NCBI RefSeq assembly: GCF_002265625.1
Contig: NZ_NOVE01000040.1
Coordinates: 1 to 34,674 of the forward strand
Direction of reading: 5' to 3'
Source of the DNA: Prevotella sp. 885
GTDB taxonomy: Bacteria; Bacteroidota; Bacteroidia; Bacteroidales; Bacteroidaceae
DNA length: 34,674 nucleotides
The notes under the pieces were generated by a model. That model searched no databases and was not told the DNA's origin. It worked only from the letters and a program-made list of their open reading frames with translations. Each line of letters starts with the position of its first letter. Position 1 is the first letter of the stretch. The position numbers and the translations under genes were made by a program. This document shows, piece by piece, positions 8,538-17,163 of this stretch.

Positions 8538-9380
8538 CTAATCCTCGAAGCCTTCACTCTTTATAACGCTTATACCGTCAATGAGTTCGGGAGCGCCACC
8601 GCCACGAGTAATGTCGCTGTAAGCCTTGCGCTGATCTGACATTTCTATGCTGATATCACGACGGACATGTCGGTCTGGGTCTCTCAGACTATGGGAGAAC
8701 AGCCATTCGTACGTCTTCTTCAGATAGAAGACACGAGCCGGAGCTCCATGACCAGCTCCCTGCCACCAGTTATAAAGCAGTCGTTGGTCGTTACCTTCGC
8801 TCTTCAGTTTCTCCACCACCGTCTTCGAACAGTTAACCGAAACGGCACGGTCTGCTGTTCCATGGATTATCCAGAACGGCAGTTTTCCAAGTCCGCTGAC
8901 GTCTTTTAACGACGTGCCACCGCAAAGAGCCATACCCGCCGCTATTCGGTCGGGATAAGTGCCGCAGACGTCCATCGTACCATAACCGCCCAGACTCATG
9001 CCTATGACATACACTCTTGTGGTGTCACAAGGATAGCGTTTAGCCACCCAGTCGAGCACATCCATCACCTTCTTCGGACTCCATGCTCCACCAGGATTCT
9101 GCGGCACAATGGTAAGCGCCTCTATCTCGCGTCCCTTAACAATAGCGTCAAGCGGACCATATCTTCTCACACGGTCCAGATTGCGTCCGCAAAGGCTGGC
9201 ACCATGCAGGAAGATAACAACCGGAGTCTGCTCCTGAGAATAAAAATAGTCAATAGGAGTATATACCCAGAAATTATAACCGTCAGGTATCGAGTCCTTC
9301 ACAGCACGCAGAAAGTCGTGGGCAGACAATCTCATAACCGACATAAGAAGGACCATAAATAGCAATATTCTCTTCTTCAT
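8538..9380 (-). CDS. Secreted alpha/beta-hydrolase (esterase / prolyl-oligopeptidase-like)
   Basis: This 280-residue protein begins with a cleavable signal peptide (Lys-Lys-Arg, hydrophobic core, Leu-Ser-Ala near residue 20), so it acts in the periplasm or outside the cell. The alpha/beta-hydrolase motifs are present: Phe-Leu-His-Gly-Ala oxyanion loop, Gly-Met-Ser-Leu-Gly-Gly nucleophile elbow, Ile-His-Gly-Thr-Ala-Asp acid strand and a late Gly-Ala-Gly-His-Gly with the catalytic His. The overall pattern resembles esterases and phospholipase/carboxylesterase-like enzymes that remove acyl or feruloyl groups from polysaccharides. The exact substrate is not determinable. It is a single gene, convergent with the nitroreductase. 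Confidence 0.82.
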   Translation of the reverse strand: MKKRILLFMVLLMSVMRLSAHDFLRAVKDSIPDGYNFWVYTPIDYFYSQEQTPVVIFLHGASLCGRNLDRVRRYGPLDAIVKGREIEALTIVPQNPGGAWSPKKVMDVLDWVAKRYPCDTTRVYVIGMSLGGYGTMDVCGTYPDRIAAGMALCGGTSLKDVSGLGKLPFWIIHGTADRAVSVNCSKTVVEKLKSEGNDQRLLYNWWQGAGHGAPARVFYLKKTYEWLFSHSLRDPDRHVRRDISIEMSDQRKAYSDITRGGGAPELIDGISVIKSEGFED

Positions 9381-9469
9381 ATCCCAAAGTTAGTAATTAT
9401 TCAGCAAAGCCGCACATAAATTCAACTTCTTTACAAGACGTTAATAGGCGTTTACACAAAAAAAATACG

Positions 9470-9477
9470 TATCTTTG
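9470..9477 (+). promoter_or_regulatory. -7 box upstream of rfbC
   Basis: TATCTTTG matches TAnnTTTG exactly, about 58 nt upstream of the rfbC ATG. No good TTTG is present at the -33 position. Confidence 0.6.
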
Positions 9478-9534
9478 CAAGTACGATATCCGACGATATC
9501 GTAATCGTCAATATATGAAATAATCAAATAGGAT

Positions 9535-10107
9535 ATGGAAGTAATAAAGACTGATATTGAAGGTGTGGTAATAATAGAGCCACGCATATTCAAGGATGCC
9601 CGAGGATATTTCTTCGAGAGTTTTTCACAAAGGGAGTTTGACGAGAAAGTACGTCATATTGACTTTTGTCAGGACAACGAGAGCATGTCATCCTATGGTG
9701 TCATGCGAGGACTGCATTTCCAGCGTCCGCCTTACACGCAGAGCAAGCTCGTGCGTTGCGTAAAAGGCGCCGTACTTGACGTGGCTGTGGACATACGCAA
9801 AGGCTCGCCCACATACGGCAAGCACGTTGCTGTGGAACTTACAGAGGACAATCACAGACAGTTCTTCGTACCGCGTGGCTTTGCACATGGCTTCGCCGTA
9901 CTTAGCGAAACCGCCGTTTTCCAGTATAAATGCGACAACTTCTACCATCCTGAAGCAGACGGTGGCATATCCATTCTTGACGATTCGCTCGGCATAGACT
10001 GGAAAATTCCTACAGAGCACGCCATCCTGTCAGAGAAAGACACAAAGCATGATCTGTTGAAAGACTTCGACAGTCCGTTCGACATCAATGTAGACTTGTA
10101 TAAATAA
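9535..10107 (+). CDS. rfbC: dTDP-4-dehydrorhamnose 3,5-epimerase
   Basis: It epimerises dTDP-4-keto-6-deoxyglucose at C3 and C5, the third step of dTDP-L-rhamnose synthesis. The 190-residue cupin protein has the family stretches Asp-Ala-Arg-Gly-Tyr-Phe-Phe-Glu-Ser, Arg-Gly-Leu-His-Phe-Gln (catalytic His), Lys-Leu-Val-Arg-Cys-Val-Lys-Gly and Val-Pro-Arg-Gly-Phe-Ala-His-Gly-Phe. It is the first gene of rfbC-rfbD-rfbB, with 19 nt to rfbD. The usual first gene of the pathway, rfbA, is not adjacent. Confidence 0.95.
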   Translation: MEVIKTDIEGVVIIEPRIFKDARGYFFESFSQREFDEKVRHIDFCQDNESMSSYGVMRGLHFQRPPYTQSKLVRCVKGAVLDVAVDIRKGSPTYGKHVAVELTEDNHRQFFVPRGFAHGFAVLSETAVFQYKCDNFYHPEADGGISILDDSLGIDWKIPTEHAILSEKDTKHDLLKDFDSPFDINVDLYK

Positions 10108-10126
10108 TCAAATATCTTCAAATTCA

Positions 10127-11038
10127 ATGAATATATTAGTAACGGGTGCTAATGGTCAGCTTGGCAACGAAATGCGTATCGTTAGCAAGAACTCTGCAGA
10201 CCATTATATTTTTACGGATGTCAATCAGGTGGAAGGTCTGGAGACCACTTACCTTGATATCACAGATATGGAAGCCATCCGCAAGATGGTGAAAGACAAC
10301 GATGTGAAAGCCATCATTAACTGTGCAGCATGGACCAATGTGGACGCATGCGAGACAGACGAGAAGCTGGCAGCCTTGGCTGAGAAGCTCAATGCAGACG
10401 CTCCTGAGAACCTTGCAAAGGCAATGAAGGAGGCAAACGGCATTCTCATTCAGATAAGCACAGACTACGTTTTCGGCAAAGAGCCATACAACGTGCCTTG
10501 CAACCCTGACCAGAAGGGAACTCCAACTGGCGTTTATGGAATGACAAAGCTTCATGGCGAGCAGAAAATCATTGCCACCGGATGTAAGTATGTCATCATA
10601 CGTACGGCTTGGCTCTATTCGGAGTTCGGCAAGAACTTCTGCAAGACAATGCTGAACCTCACCGCCACCAAGCCTCAGCTGAAGGTTGTGTTCGACCAGT
10701 GTGGCACTCCGACATACGCTCTCGACCTTGCCAACGCCATCCAAACCATTCTGGAAAAGATGAAGACGGAGGCAGACAATGCAAAATACGTCGGCGTCTA
10801 CCACTTCTCTAATGAAGGTGTATGCTCTTGGTACGACTTCACACAGATGATTGCACGTATCTCCGGTCACACCGATTGCGACATCCAACCATGTTACAGT
10901 TCAGAATATCCCTCTCCCGTGACTCGTCCTGCCTACTCTGTCCTCGACAAGCGAAGCATCAAGGAAACCTTCGGTGTAAAGGTGCCTTACTGGGTTGACT
11001 CATTGGAGAAATGCATAGCAAACCTTGAGACTAAATAA
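10127..11038 (+). CDS. rfbD: dTDP-4-dehydrorhamnose reductase
   Basis: It performs the final NAD(P)H-dependent reduction giving dTDP-L-rhamnose. The 303-residue short-chain dehydrogenase fold has an N-terminal Gly-Ala-Asn-Gly-Gln-Leu-Gly loop (residues 7-13), an Asn-Cys-Ala-Ala-Trp-Thr-Asn-Val-Asp motif, Ile-Ser-Thr-Asp-Tyr-Val-Phe and the catalytic Tyr-Gly-Met-Thr-Lys. The start is an ATG 19 nt after rfbC, and rfbB follows 31 nt after its stop. The order and tight spacing indicate one operon. Confidence 0.95.
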   Translation: MNILVTGANGQLGNEMRIVSKNSADHYIFTDVNQVEGLETTYLDITDMEAIRKMVKDNDVKAIINCAAWTNVDACETDEKLAALAEKLNADAPENLAKAMKEANGILIQISTDYVFGKEPYNVPCNPDQKGTPTGVYGMTKLHGEQKIIATGCKYVIIRTAWLYSEFGKNFCKTMLNLTATKPQLKVVFDQCGTPTYALDLANAIQTILEKMKTEADNAKYVGVYHFSNEGVCSWYDFTQMIARISGHTDCDIQPCYSSEYPSPVTRPAYSVLDKRSIKETFGVKVPYWVDSLEKCIANLETK

Positions 11039-11069
11039 TTTAACACTAATCATTAAAAAACAGAAGAGA

Positions 11070-12200
11070 ATGAAGAACATTATCATAACTGGTGGAGCCG
11101 GATTTATAGGCTCACATGTGGTAAGACTGTTTGTAAACAAGTATCCCGAATACCACATCATCAACATAGATAAGCTCACATACGCTGGCAACCTTGCCAA
11201 CCTCAAGGACATCGAGGACCGTCCTAACTATACATTCGTGAAGTGCGACATCTGCGACTTCGAGACAATTATGGACGTGATGAAGAAGTACGAGGTGGAC
11301 GGAATAATCCATCTTGCAGCAGAAAGCCACGTCGACCGTTCCATTAAGGATCCCTTCACATTCGCACGAACCAACGTCATGGGTACGCTGACGCTGCTTC
11401 AGGCTGCAAAGCTTTATTGGGAAAGCCTACCTGAGAAGTACGAAGGCAAGCGCTTCTATCACATCTCCACCGACGAGGTTTACGGAGCACTGGAGCTTAC
11501 CAATCCCGAGGGCATCGAGTCGCCTTTCACAACAAAGGCTTCTTCAGAGCATCATCACGCCTACGGCACCGAGTTCTTCCTGGAGACAACAAAGTATAAC
11601 CCACACTCTCCTTACTCGGCATCAAAGGCATCGAGCGATCATTTCGTACGCGCATTCCACGACACCTACGGCATGCCGACCATCGTGACCAACTGCTCTA
11701 ACAACTATGGTCCTTACCAGTTCCCGGAGAAGCTCATCCCTCTCTTCATCAACAATATCCGCCATCGCAAGCCTCTTCCCGTCTACGGCGAGGGCCTCAA
11801 CGTTCGCGACTGGCTCTACGTGGAAGACCACGCACGTGCCATCGACCTCATCTTCCATAAGGGCAAAGTGGCTGACACATACAACATCGGCGGCTTCAAC
11901 GAGTGGAAGAATATCGACATCATCCACGTGCTTATCAAGACCGTTGACCGCCTGCTCGGTCGTGAAGAGGGAGAAGACCTCAACCTTATCACTCACGTGA
12001 CAGACCGTATGGGGCACGATATGCGTTATGCAATCGACTCTCGCAAACTCCAGCGCGAACTCGGCTGGGAGCCGTCCCTTCAGTTTGAGGAAGGCATCGA
12101 GAAGACCGTACGCTGGTATCTCGACAATCAGGAGTGGATGGACAACGTAACGTCTGGCGACTACCTGAAGTATTACGAAAGCATGTATAAGGACAGATAA
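11070..12200 (+). CDS. rfbB: dTDP-glucose 4,6-dehydratase
   Basis: It converts dTDP-glucose to dTDP-4-keto-6-deoxyglucose, the second step of dTDP-rhamnose synthesis. The 376-residue extended SDR has Gly-Gly-Ala-Gly-Phe-Ile-Gly-Ser-His near residues 8-16, Ser-Thr-Asp-Glu-Val-Tyr-Gly with the dehydratase-specific Asp-Glu pair, and Tyr-Ser-Ala-Ser-Lys. The frame is open from 11025, but the ATG at 11070 puts the Rossmann strand directly at the N-terminus as in all homologues. It is the last gene of the operon and is followed by two terminator hairpins. The 25-residue segment around the Tyr-Asn-Pro-His-Ser-Pro-Tyr-Ser stretch is an insertion typical of the Bacteroidetes version. Confidence 0.95.
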   Translation: MKNIIITGGAGFIGSHVVRLFVNKYPEYHIINIDKLTYAGNLANLKDIEDRPNYTFVKCDICDFETIMDVMKKYEVDGIIHLAAESHVDRSIKDPFTFARTNVMGTLTLLQAAKLYWESLPEKYEGKRFYHISTDEVYGALELTNPEGIESPFTTKASSEHHHAYGTEFFLETTKYNPHSPYSASKASSDHFVRAFHDTYGMPTIVTNCSNNYGPYQFPEKLIPLFINNIRHRKPLPVYGEGLNVRDWLYVEDHARAIDLIFHKGKVADTYNIGGFNEWKNIDIIHVLIKTVDRLLGREEGEDLNLITHVTDRMGHDMRYAIDSRKLQRELGWEPSLQFEEGIEKTVRWYLDNQEWMDNVTSGDYLKYYESMYKDR

Positions 12201-12212
12201 TCCTACAAACAC

Positions 12213-12257
12213 AAAGCAGCGGTTACATCATATAAAAGTAACCGCTGCTTTTGTATT
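12213..12257 (+). terminator. First terminator after rfbB
   Basis: A perfect 14-bp stem (12213-12226 with 12238-12251) and 11-nt loop, followed by a T-rich tail. Confidence 0.85.
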
Positions 12258-12282
12258 TTATTTATTTTCATACATATACATA

Positions 12283-12329
12283 CAGCAAGAGGTCGGACTG
12301 AAATATCAATCCGACCTCTTGCTGTTTTT
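12283..12329. terminator. Second hairpin terminator between convergent operons
   Basis: A perfect 15-bp stem (12283-12297 with 12310-12324) and 12-nt loop, followed by T5. It lies between rfbB (plus) and the DUF4293 gene (minus). It is a better terminator for the plus strand, but the stem may stop transcription from both sides. Confidence 0.8.
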
Positions 12330-12372
12330 GTATCTTAAAACTTGCCTATAAAATAAAAGCAATCTATTATTT

Positions 12373-12825
12373 TTAACGGATGCGGTCCGCAGCTCTCACC
12401 AGTTTCTCGTCGTGCAGGATGCCGGCACGCGCCATCACATTAAGGATGACAGCCACAGCAGGAAGACATGCCACGAACGCAATATGGAACGAAGCCGAAG
12501 GATCGATGACGTTTCTTGTCACCACACCGAGAACAATATACCATGCCACGAGCAGAAACTCGTTGCACAGACAAAGGCTCGCCTGAAGCTTTCTGTTACG
12601 GAAGAGGAAGATGGTGCCGAGGCTGAGCACGCTGCTGAGAAGCAGGATGCCGAACAAGCCACAAACCGAATAGTCCACCGAATCACCCTTATCCAAGAAC
12701 AGATTGTTGAGCTTGAAGCTTGCGCCCATTCCTGCTGGTTCCACAGTGCCTAAAGGCTGGCACAGACAAACTACAGAAACGATGAACGCAATCAGAAGAA
12801 ATATGCTTTGCTTACGCTGTATCAT
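12373..12825 (-). CDS. DUF4293-like four-helix membrane protein
   Basis: This 150-residue protein has about four hydrophobic segments (starting near residues 7, 55, 85 and 110) and short charged ends, matching the DUF4293 family of Bacteroidetes inner-membrane proteins of unknown function. It is the last gene of a minus-strand operon bamD - omega-like subunit - DUF4293, an order I know to be conserved in Bacteroidales. It lies 46 nt downstream of the omega-like gene. No function can be assigned. Confidence 0.8.
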   Translation of the reverse strand: MIQRKQSIFLLIAFIVSVVCLCQPLGTVEPAGMGASFKLNNLFLDKGDSVDYSVCGLFGILLLSSVLSLGTIFLFRNRKLQASLCLCNEFLLVAWYIVLGVVTRNVIDPSASFHIAFVACLPAVAVILNVMARAGILHDEKLVRAADRIR

Positions 12826-12871
12826 ATTCTTACGTGTATATGCTATACATTAATAATATATACGCCACACA

Positions 12872-13216
12872 TTAAGCCTGCTCCTGAACGGGGGCATTGT
12901 CCTGAGCGGGGTCGCGATAATACACATTTCCCTCAATGAACTCCTCAGTGGCAAGCAGCGTCGGCTTCGGAAGCTTCTCATAGTAGCGTGAGATCTCAAT
13001 CTGCTCACGATTCTCAAAAACCTCCTCAAGCGAGTCGTTGTAGGAAGCAAACTCAGCAAGTTTCTTGTTGAGGTCCTGCTTGATCTCCACTGAAATCTGG
13101 TTAGCACGCTTAGCGATGATAGCAACACTCTCGTAAATGTTTCCGGTTTCCTCACACAGGTCCATGATGTTGCGTGTGACTGTGTTTACCGGTGCTTTTG
13201 ACTTTTTATAATCCAT
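12872..13216 (-). CDS. rpoZ: RNA polymerase omega-like (RpoZ/Rpb6) subunit
   Basis: This 114-residue protein matches the Bacteroidetes version of the omega subunit, which stabilises the beta-prime subunit in RNA polymerase. Features are an N-terminal Asp-Tyr-Lys-Lys, a Thr-Gly-Asn-Ile-Tyr-Glu-Ser-Val-Ala-Ile-Ile-Ala-Lys-Arg-Ala helix typical of the omega fold, and an acidic middle. It sits between bamD (27 nt upstream) and the DUF4293 gene, as in related genomes. The C-terminal tail is Gln/Ala/Pro-rich and probably disordered. Confidence 0.85.
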   Translation of the reverse strand: MDYKKSKAPVNTVTRNIMDLCEETGNIYESVAIIAKRANQISVEIKQDLNKKLAEFASYNDSLEEVFENREQIEISRYYEKLPKPTLLATEEFIEGNVYYRDPAQDNAPVQEQA

Positions 13217-13243
13217 TTGTATACTAATATGTATTTTTTATTT

Positions 13244-14068
13244 TCAGTCCTTTGTCACTTCCTTGCACTTGCTGATGAATTTTTCAGCCATGCTCTTGTT
13301 CTTCGAGTCTGGATATTCGTTAATAAATCCGTAGCACTCGTCCTCTGCGTCCTGGAAGCGCTCCAGCTTCTTCTCCTCCACACTCTGCTGCGCCAACTCA
13401 AACTTGCTCTTCATGACAAGAAGGGCGAATTTCTCACGCAGTTTCGTATAAGGATAGTCCTTCAGCGCGTTCTGCGAAGTGATAATGCAAGCCTCATAGT
13501 TGTTGCCGCCATAGGTGCAGTTGCCGAAATACTGTCCGAGGTCGTAATAGAGCTGAGCCGAATAAAACTCCTTCTGCACGAGCTTGTCCTGCAACTCGAA
13601 GAGCAGATTCTGCGCTTCCTCTCTGCGCGATCCGTCCGGGAAAAGGTCCAGATACTCCTGGAAAGCGGAGATGGCGTTCACCGTCTGCGACTGGTCGAGA
13701 CGCGGCTCCGGTGTGCAGTTGTAGAGGCTCATACCGATAAAGAATTCGGCTTCCTCTGCATAAGCGCCCTTTGGATAATTCTGATAGTATTTCTTGAATG
13801 CTGCGGCAGCACCCTCATAGTCTTTGGTGTTATATTCAGACATAGCGAGCATGTACAGACTCTCCTGGGCATTGTCCGTTCCTTTCTGTAGCGTCACAAG
13901 TCCCTGAAGCAAAGTAGAGGCACGCACATACTTGCCATTAGCGAAGCATTCCTTGGCGTATTCGTATTTGTAGGTATTGTCAGTTGTCTTATATACCCTG
14001 TTGAATTCGTTGGCGCAACTGGTAAACAATAGCGCCGAAAGAAGTATGCCGAATATCGATTTCTTCAT
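13244..14068 (-). CDS. bamD: Outer-membrane assembly lipoprotein BamD
   Basis: BamD is the essential lipoprotein partner of BamA that helps insert beta-barrel proteins into the outer membrane. The 274-residue protein starts with Met-Lys-Lys and a hydrophobic stretch ending in a lipobox Leu-Phe-Thr-Ser-Cys, so it is a lipoprotein. It then shows tetratricopeptide-like helices (for example Tyr-Asn-Thr-Lys-Asp-Tyr-Glu-Gly-Ala-Ala, and Tyr-Pro-Lys-Gly-Ala-Tyr-Ala-Glu-Glu-Ala). An upstream TTG at 14092 is in frame but lies inside the promoter, so the ATG at 14068 is the start. It is the first gene of the operon with the omega-like subunit and DUF4293. Confidence 0.92.
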   Translation of the reverse strand: MKKSIFGILLSALLFTSCANEFNRVYKTTDNTYKYEYAKECFANGKYVRASTLLQGLVTLQKGTDNAQESLYMLAMSEYNTKDYEGAAAAFKKYYQNYPKGAYAEEAEFFIGMSLYNCTPEPRLDQSQTVNAISAFQEYLDLFPDGSRREEAQNLLFELQDKLVQKEFYSAQLYYDLGQYFGNCTYGGNNYEACIITSQNALKDYPYTKLREKFALLVMKSKFELAQQSVEEKKLERFQDAEDECYGFINEYPDSKNKSMAEKFISKCKEVTKD

Positions 14069-14089
14069 ATTATAACTCGTTTTGAATTG

Positions 14090-14120
14090 CAAAAATACAC
14101 ATTATTCCCCGATTCTCAAA
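14090..14120 (-). promoter_or_regulatory. bamD operon promoter
   Basis: The minus strand has a TTTG -33 box (14117-14120) and a TATTTTTG -7 box (14090-14097) separated by 19 nt. It is divergent from the uvrB promoter about 60 nt away. Confidence 0.8.
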
Positions 14121-14179
14121 ACGATGTTCTCCTTTTTTAAGTAGATGTATGCCTTTTTTAAGTAAAAATCAGCATTCAC

Positions 14180-14210
14180 TTGCCTATTTACAGGCTTTTT
14201 AGTATTTTTG
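14180..14210 (+). promoter_or_regulatory. uvrB promoter
   Basis: A TTG -33 element (14180-14182) and a TATTTTTG -7 box (14203-14210) are separated by 20 nt. The -7 box overlaps an in-frame TTG at 14208, which rules that TTG out as the uvrB start. Confidence 0.7.
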
Positions 14211-14267
14211 CCAATCATCGGAGCCTGTTTTGACTTACGCAAACAGCTCCTTAACCATTTATCTGAT

Positions 14268-16343
14268 ATGGATTTCAAGATAACATCAAGATTCGCCCCC
14301 ACCGGCGACCAGCCACAGGCCATCAAGAGTCTTACGGAGGGAATACGTCAAGGCGACAAGGCACAGGTGCTGCTCGGTGTGACAGGTTCGGGAAAGACGT
14401 TCACGATGGCTAATGTCATCGCCAACATCGGACGCCCCACCCTTATCCTCAGCCACAACAAGACGCTTGCTGCACAGTTGTACGAGGAGATGAAAGGTTT
14501 CTTCCCGGACAACGCCGTGGAATACTATGTTTCGTACTATGACTATTACCAGCCGGAAGCCTACCTGCCTTCGTCGGACACATACATAGAGAAAGACCTC
14601 GCCATCAATGAGGACATCGACAAGCTTCGCCTCTCTGCCGTCAGCGCCCTGCTCTCTGGCAGAAAGGACGTCATCGTCGTGTCGTCCGTATCGTGCATTT
14701 ACGGTATGGGCGGTCCTACGGCTATGGCCAACAGCGTCATAGGCGTTAAGCGTGGCGACACCATTGAGCGCAACATGTTTCTGCGCAAACTCGTCGACGC
14801 ACTATACATCCGCAACGACATCGACTTGGTGCGTGGTACGTTCCGCGTAAAGGGCGACACGGTGGACATAGCTATGGCTTACAGCGACAACATTCTGCGC
14901 ATAACATGGTGGGACGACGAGATTGACTCTATAGAAGAGCTCGACAGCGTGACGTTCCATCGCCTGGCTTCTTTCGAGGAATATCAGATTTATCCTGCCA
15001 ATCTCTTTGTCACTTCCAAGGAGCAGACCGAGCATGCCATTCGTCTTATTCAAGACGACCTGCTCAAGCAAGTGGACTTCTTCAACGACCTTGGCGACCA
15101 TATCCGTGCGCAGCGCATCAAGGAACGCGTCGAGTATGACATGGAGATGATAAAGGAGCTTGGACATTGTTCGGGCATTGAGAACTATTCGCGCTACTTC
15201 GACGGACGCGAACCAGGCGAACGTCCTTACTGCCTGCTCGACTTCTTCCCCAAGGACTATCTCATGTTCATCGATGAGAGTCACGTCAGCGTGCCCCAGA
15301 TAGGCGCCATGTATGGTGGCGACCGCGCCCGCAAGCAGAACCTTGTGGAATACGGATTCCGTCTGCCTGCCGCCTTTGACAACCGTCCGTTAAGGTTTGA
15401 GGAATTTATGGAGATGACCAATCAGGTGGTGTACGTGTCTGCCACACCAGCCGACTTCGAGATGAATGAGGCTGAGGGCGTTGTCGTAGAGCAGATTATC
15501 CGTCCCACCGGACTCCTCGATCCCATCATTGACGTACGTCCGAGCGAGAATCAGATTGACGACCTGCTGGAAGAGATTCTCATACGTAAGGAGCATGAGG
15601 AGCGTGTGCTTGTCACCACGCTGACGAAGCGTATGGCTGAGGAGCTGACGGAGTATCTGCTCTCTCACGACGTACGCGCCAACTATATCCATAGCGACGT
15701 TGCCACTCTTGACCGCGTAAAGATAATGAACGACCTGCGAGCCGGCGTTTACGACGTGCTCGTCGGCGTAAACCTTCTGCGTGAGGGACTTGACCTTCCT
15801 GAAGTGTCGCTCGTTGCCATTCTGGATGCCGACAAGGAAGGCTTCCTCAGAAGCCATCGCTCGCTTACGCAGACTGCCGGACGTGCCGCACGTAACGTCA
15901 ACGGCATGGTGATAATGTACGCTGACCGCATCACGGACAGCATGCAGAAGACCATCGACGAGACAGCACGCCGCCGACAGATACAGCTTCGCTACAATGA
16001 GGAGCACGGCATCGTGCCGCAACAGATTCGTAAGGACATCAAGGGTTCGCTTGCTTCTCTCTCGCAGTCGGCTGACGGTCAGCCTGTTGCAGCTGCTTCG
16101 TCAAGCAGTTCAAGCACCGGCACAAAGCCTAAGCAGTATCAGCCGTATATCGAGCCAGACACGTACGCTTACGCCGCCGACCCGATAGTGAAGCGCATGA
16201 CGAAGAAGCAGCTGGAGAAGAGCATCGCAGACACCACCACGCTTATGAAGGAGGCAGCCAAAAACCTCGACTTCCTGCAAGCGGCACAGTATCGCGACGA
16301 GATTGTAAGGCTTCAGGATTTGCTCGAAAACCAGCAAGATTGA
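14268..16343 (+). CDS. uvrB: Excinuclease ABC subunit B
   Basis: UvrB is the damage-verifying helicase of nucleotide excision repair, acting with UvrA and UvrC. The 691-residue protein has Walker A Gly-Val-Thr-Gly-Ser-Gly-Lys-Thr, the beta-hairpin region beginning Tyr-Val-Ser-Tyr-Tyr-Asp-Tyr-Tyr-Gln-Pro-Glu, a DEAD-like Phe-Ile-Asp-Glu-Ser-His, helicase motif VI (Gln-Thr-Ala-Gly-Arg-Ala-Ala-Arg) and a C-terminal UVR domain. A Ser-rich low-complexity linker (around residues 608-620) precedes the UVR domain. The ATG at 14268 gives the standard N-terminus Met-Asp-Phe-Lys. It is transcribed alone. Confidence 0.97.
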   Translation: MDFKITSRFAPTGDQPQAIKSLTEGIRQGDKAQVLLGVTGSGKTFTMANVIANIGRPTLILSHNKTLAAQLYEEMKGFFPDNAVEYYVSYYDYYQPEAYLPSSDTYIEKDLAINEDIDKLRLSAVSALLSGRKDVIVVSSVSCIYGMGGPTAMANSVIGVKRGDTIERNMFLRKLVDALYIRNDIDLVRGTFRVKGDTVDIAMAYSDNILRITWWDDEIDSIEELDSVTFHRLASFEEYQIYPANLFVTSKEQTEHAIRLIQDDLLKQVDFFNDLGDHIRAQRIKERVEYDMEMIKELGHCSGIENYSRYFDGREPGERPYCLLDFFPKDYLMFIDESHVSVPQIGAMYGGDRARKQNLVEYGFRLPAAFDNRPLRFEEFMEMTNQVVYVSATPADFEMNEAEGVVVEQIIRPTGLLDPIIDVRPSENQIDDLLEEILIRKEHEERVLVTTLTKRMAEELTEYLLSHDVRANYIHSDVATLDRVKIMNDLRAGVYDVLVGVNLLREGLDLPEVSLVAILDADKEGFLRSHRSLTQTAGRAARNVNGMVIMYADRITDSMQKTIDETARRRQIQLRYNEEHGIVPQQIRKDIKGSLASLSQSADGQPVAAASSSSSSTGTKPKQYQPYIEPDTYAYAADPIVKRMTKKQLEKSIADTTTLMKEAAKNLDFLQAAQYRDEIVRLQDLLENQQD

Positions 16344-16409
16344 CGTAAAATTACGTTAAGCCGTAATAAATAACATACTGCAACGAGTATGTAATATACA
16401 AAGTTTCAC

Positions 16410-16417
16410 TAACTTTG
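16410..16417 (+). promoter_or_regulatory. -7 box upstream of the DUF4468 envelope operon
   Basis: TAACTTTG matches TAnnTTTG, 76 nt upstream of the ATG. The -33 box is not clear. Confidence 0.6.
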
Positions 16418-16492
16418 CACTTGTCAAAGCACCGCAAACGCATTGACAAGTACAAATTAATGCAATCATAAACAAAGAAAGGAACCATAAAA

Positions 16493-17161
16493 ATGATTAG
16501 AAATCTGATTATAGCTATCCTTCTCTGCAGCCCGCTTTTCTGCCAGGCACAGAGCGAATGGGAGACTCCGGATGCTGTAAAAGCGAAAACCGAGAAGCCT
16601 AAGAAAGCCGATAAGGAAGAGGCAAAGAAGGAAGCGGTCAAGGACATAAAGGACTGGAAGTACATCCAGGAGGGCGCCGTGCCAGAGGTTGACGGCAAGG
16701 TGGTATTTTCCTCAGACATCGATCTGCCAGGCATGACAGCCGAAGAGATTTACGACAAGACATACGCTGCCTTGGACACTCTCGCACACAGCGAGAATCA
16801 GATACAGAGCGGCATAGCCATCGTCAACCGCAAGCAGCACATCATCGCAGCCCGCTATACGGAATGGTTGGAATTTTCAAGATCGTTTATCTCGGTAGAC
16901 CGCACAAAATTCAATTACACCATCATCGCCAAGTGCGCCGACGGCAAGCTGCACGTAACACTCGAACGCATATCGTACAGCTATGACGAAGGTCGCCCGT
17001 CAGCCATGCACACCACTGCCGACAAATGGATAAACGACAAGAACGCCGTAAACAAGAAGCGCACCAAGCTGCTCATAGGTCCGGCTAAGTTCCGTCGTAA
17101 GACCATTGACCGCAAGGACGAGATATTCACATTCATAAAAGAAGCATTAACAACTAAGTAG
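16493..17161 (+). CDS. Secreted DUF4468-like (TBP-like fold) protein
   Basis: This 222-residue protein starts with a signal peptide (hydrophobic Ile-Ile-Ala-Ile-Leu-Leu, cleavage after Cys-Gln-Ala-Gln near residue 20). A Lys/Glu-rich spacer (about 27-50) follows, then a globular domain with the pattern of DUF4468 domains, which are common in secreted Bacteroidetes proteins. The function is unknown and an envelope role is likely. It is first in a three-gene operon, with only 2 nt between its stop and the next start. Confidence 0.75.
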   Translation: MIRNLIIAILLCSPLFCQAQSEWETPDAVKAKTEKPKKADKEEAKKEAVKDIKDWKYIQEGAVPEVDGKVVFSSDIDLPGMTAEEIYDKTYAALDTLAHSENQIQSGIAIVNRKQHIIAARYTEWLEFSRSFISVDRTKFNYTIIAKCADGKLHVTLERISYSYDEGRPSAMHTTADKWINDKNAVNKKRTKLLIGPAKFRRKTIDRKDEIFTFIKEALTTK

Positions 17162-17163
17162 AT

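Noticed and set aside
9385..9392. TAACTTTG -7 box on the minus strand before the esterase gene
   Set aside because: It would put the transcription start inside the start codon and lacks a TTTG at the right -33 distance, so it is probably by chance unless the mRNA is leaderless.
14208..14267. Upstream TTG start for uvrB
   Set aside because: The codon lies inside the -7 promoter box and the extra residues are not part of UvrB.
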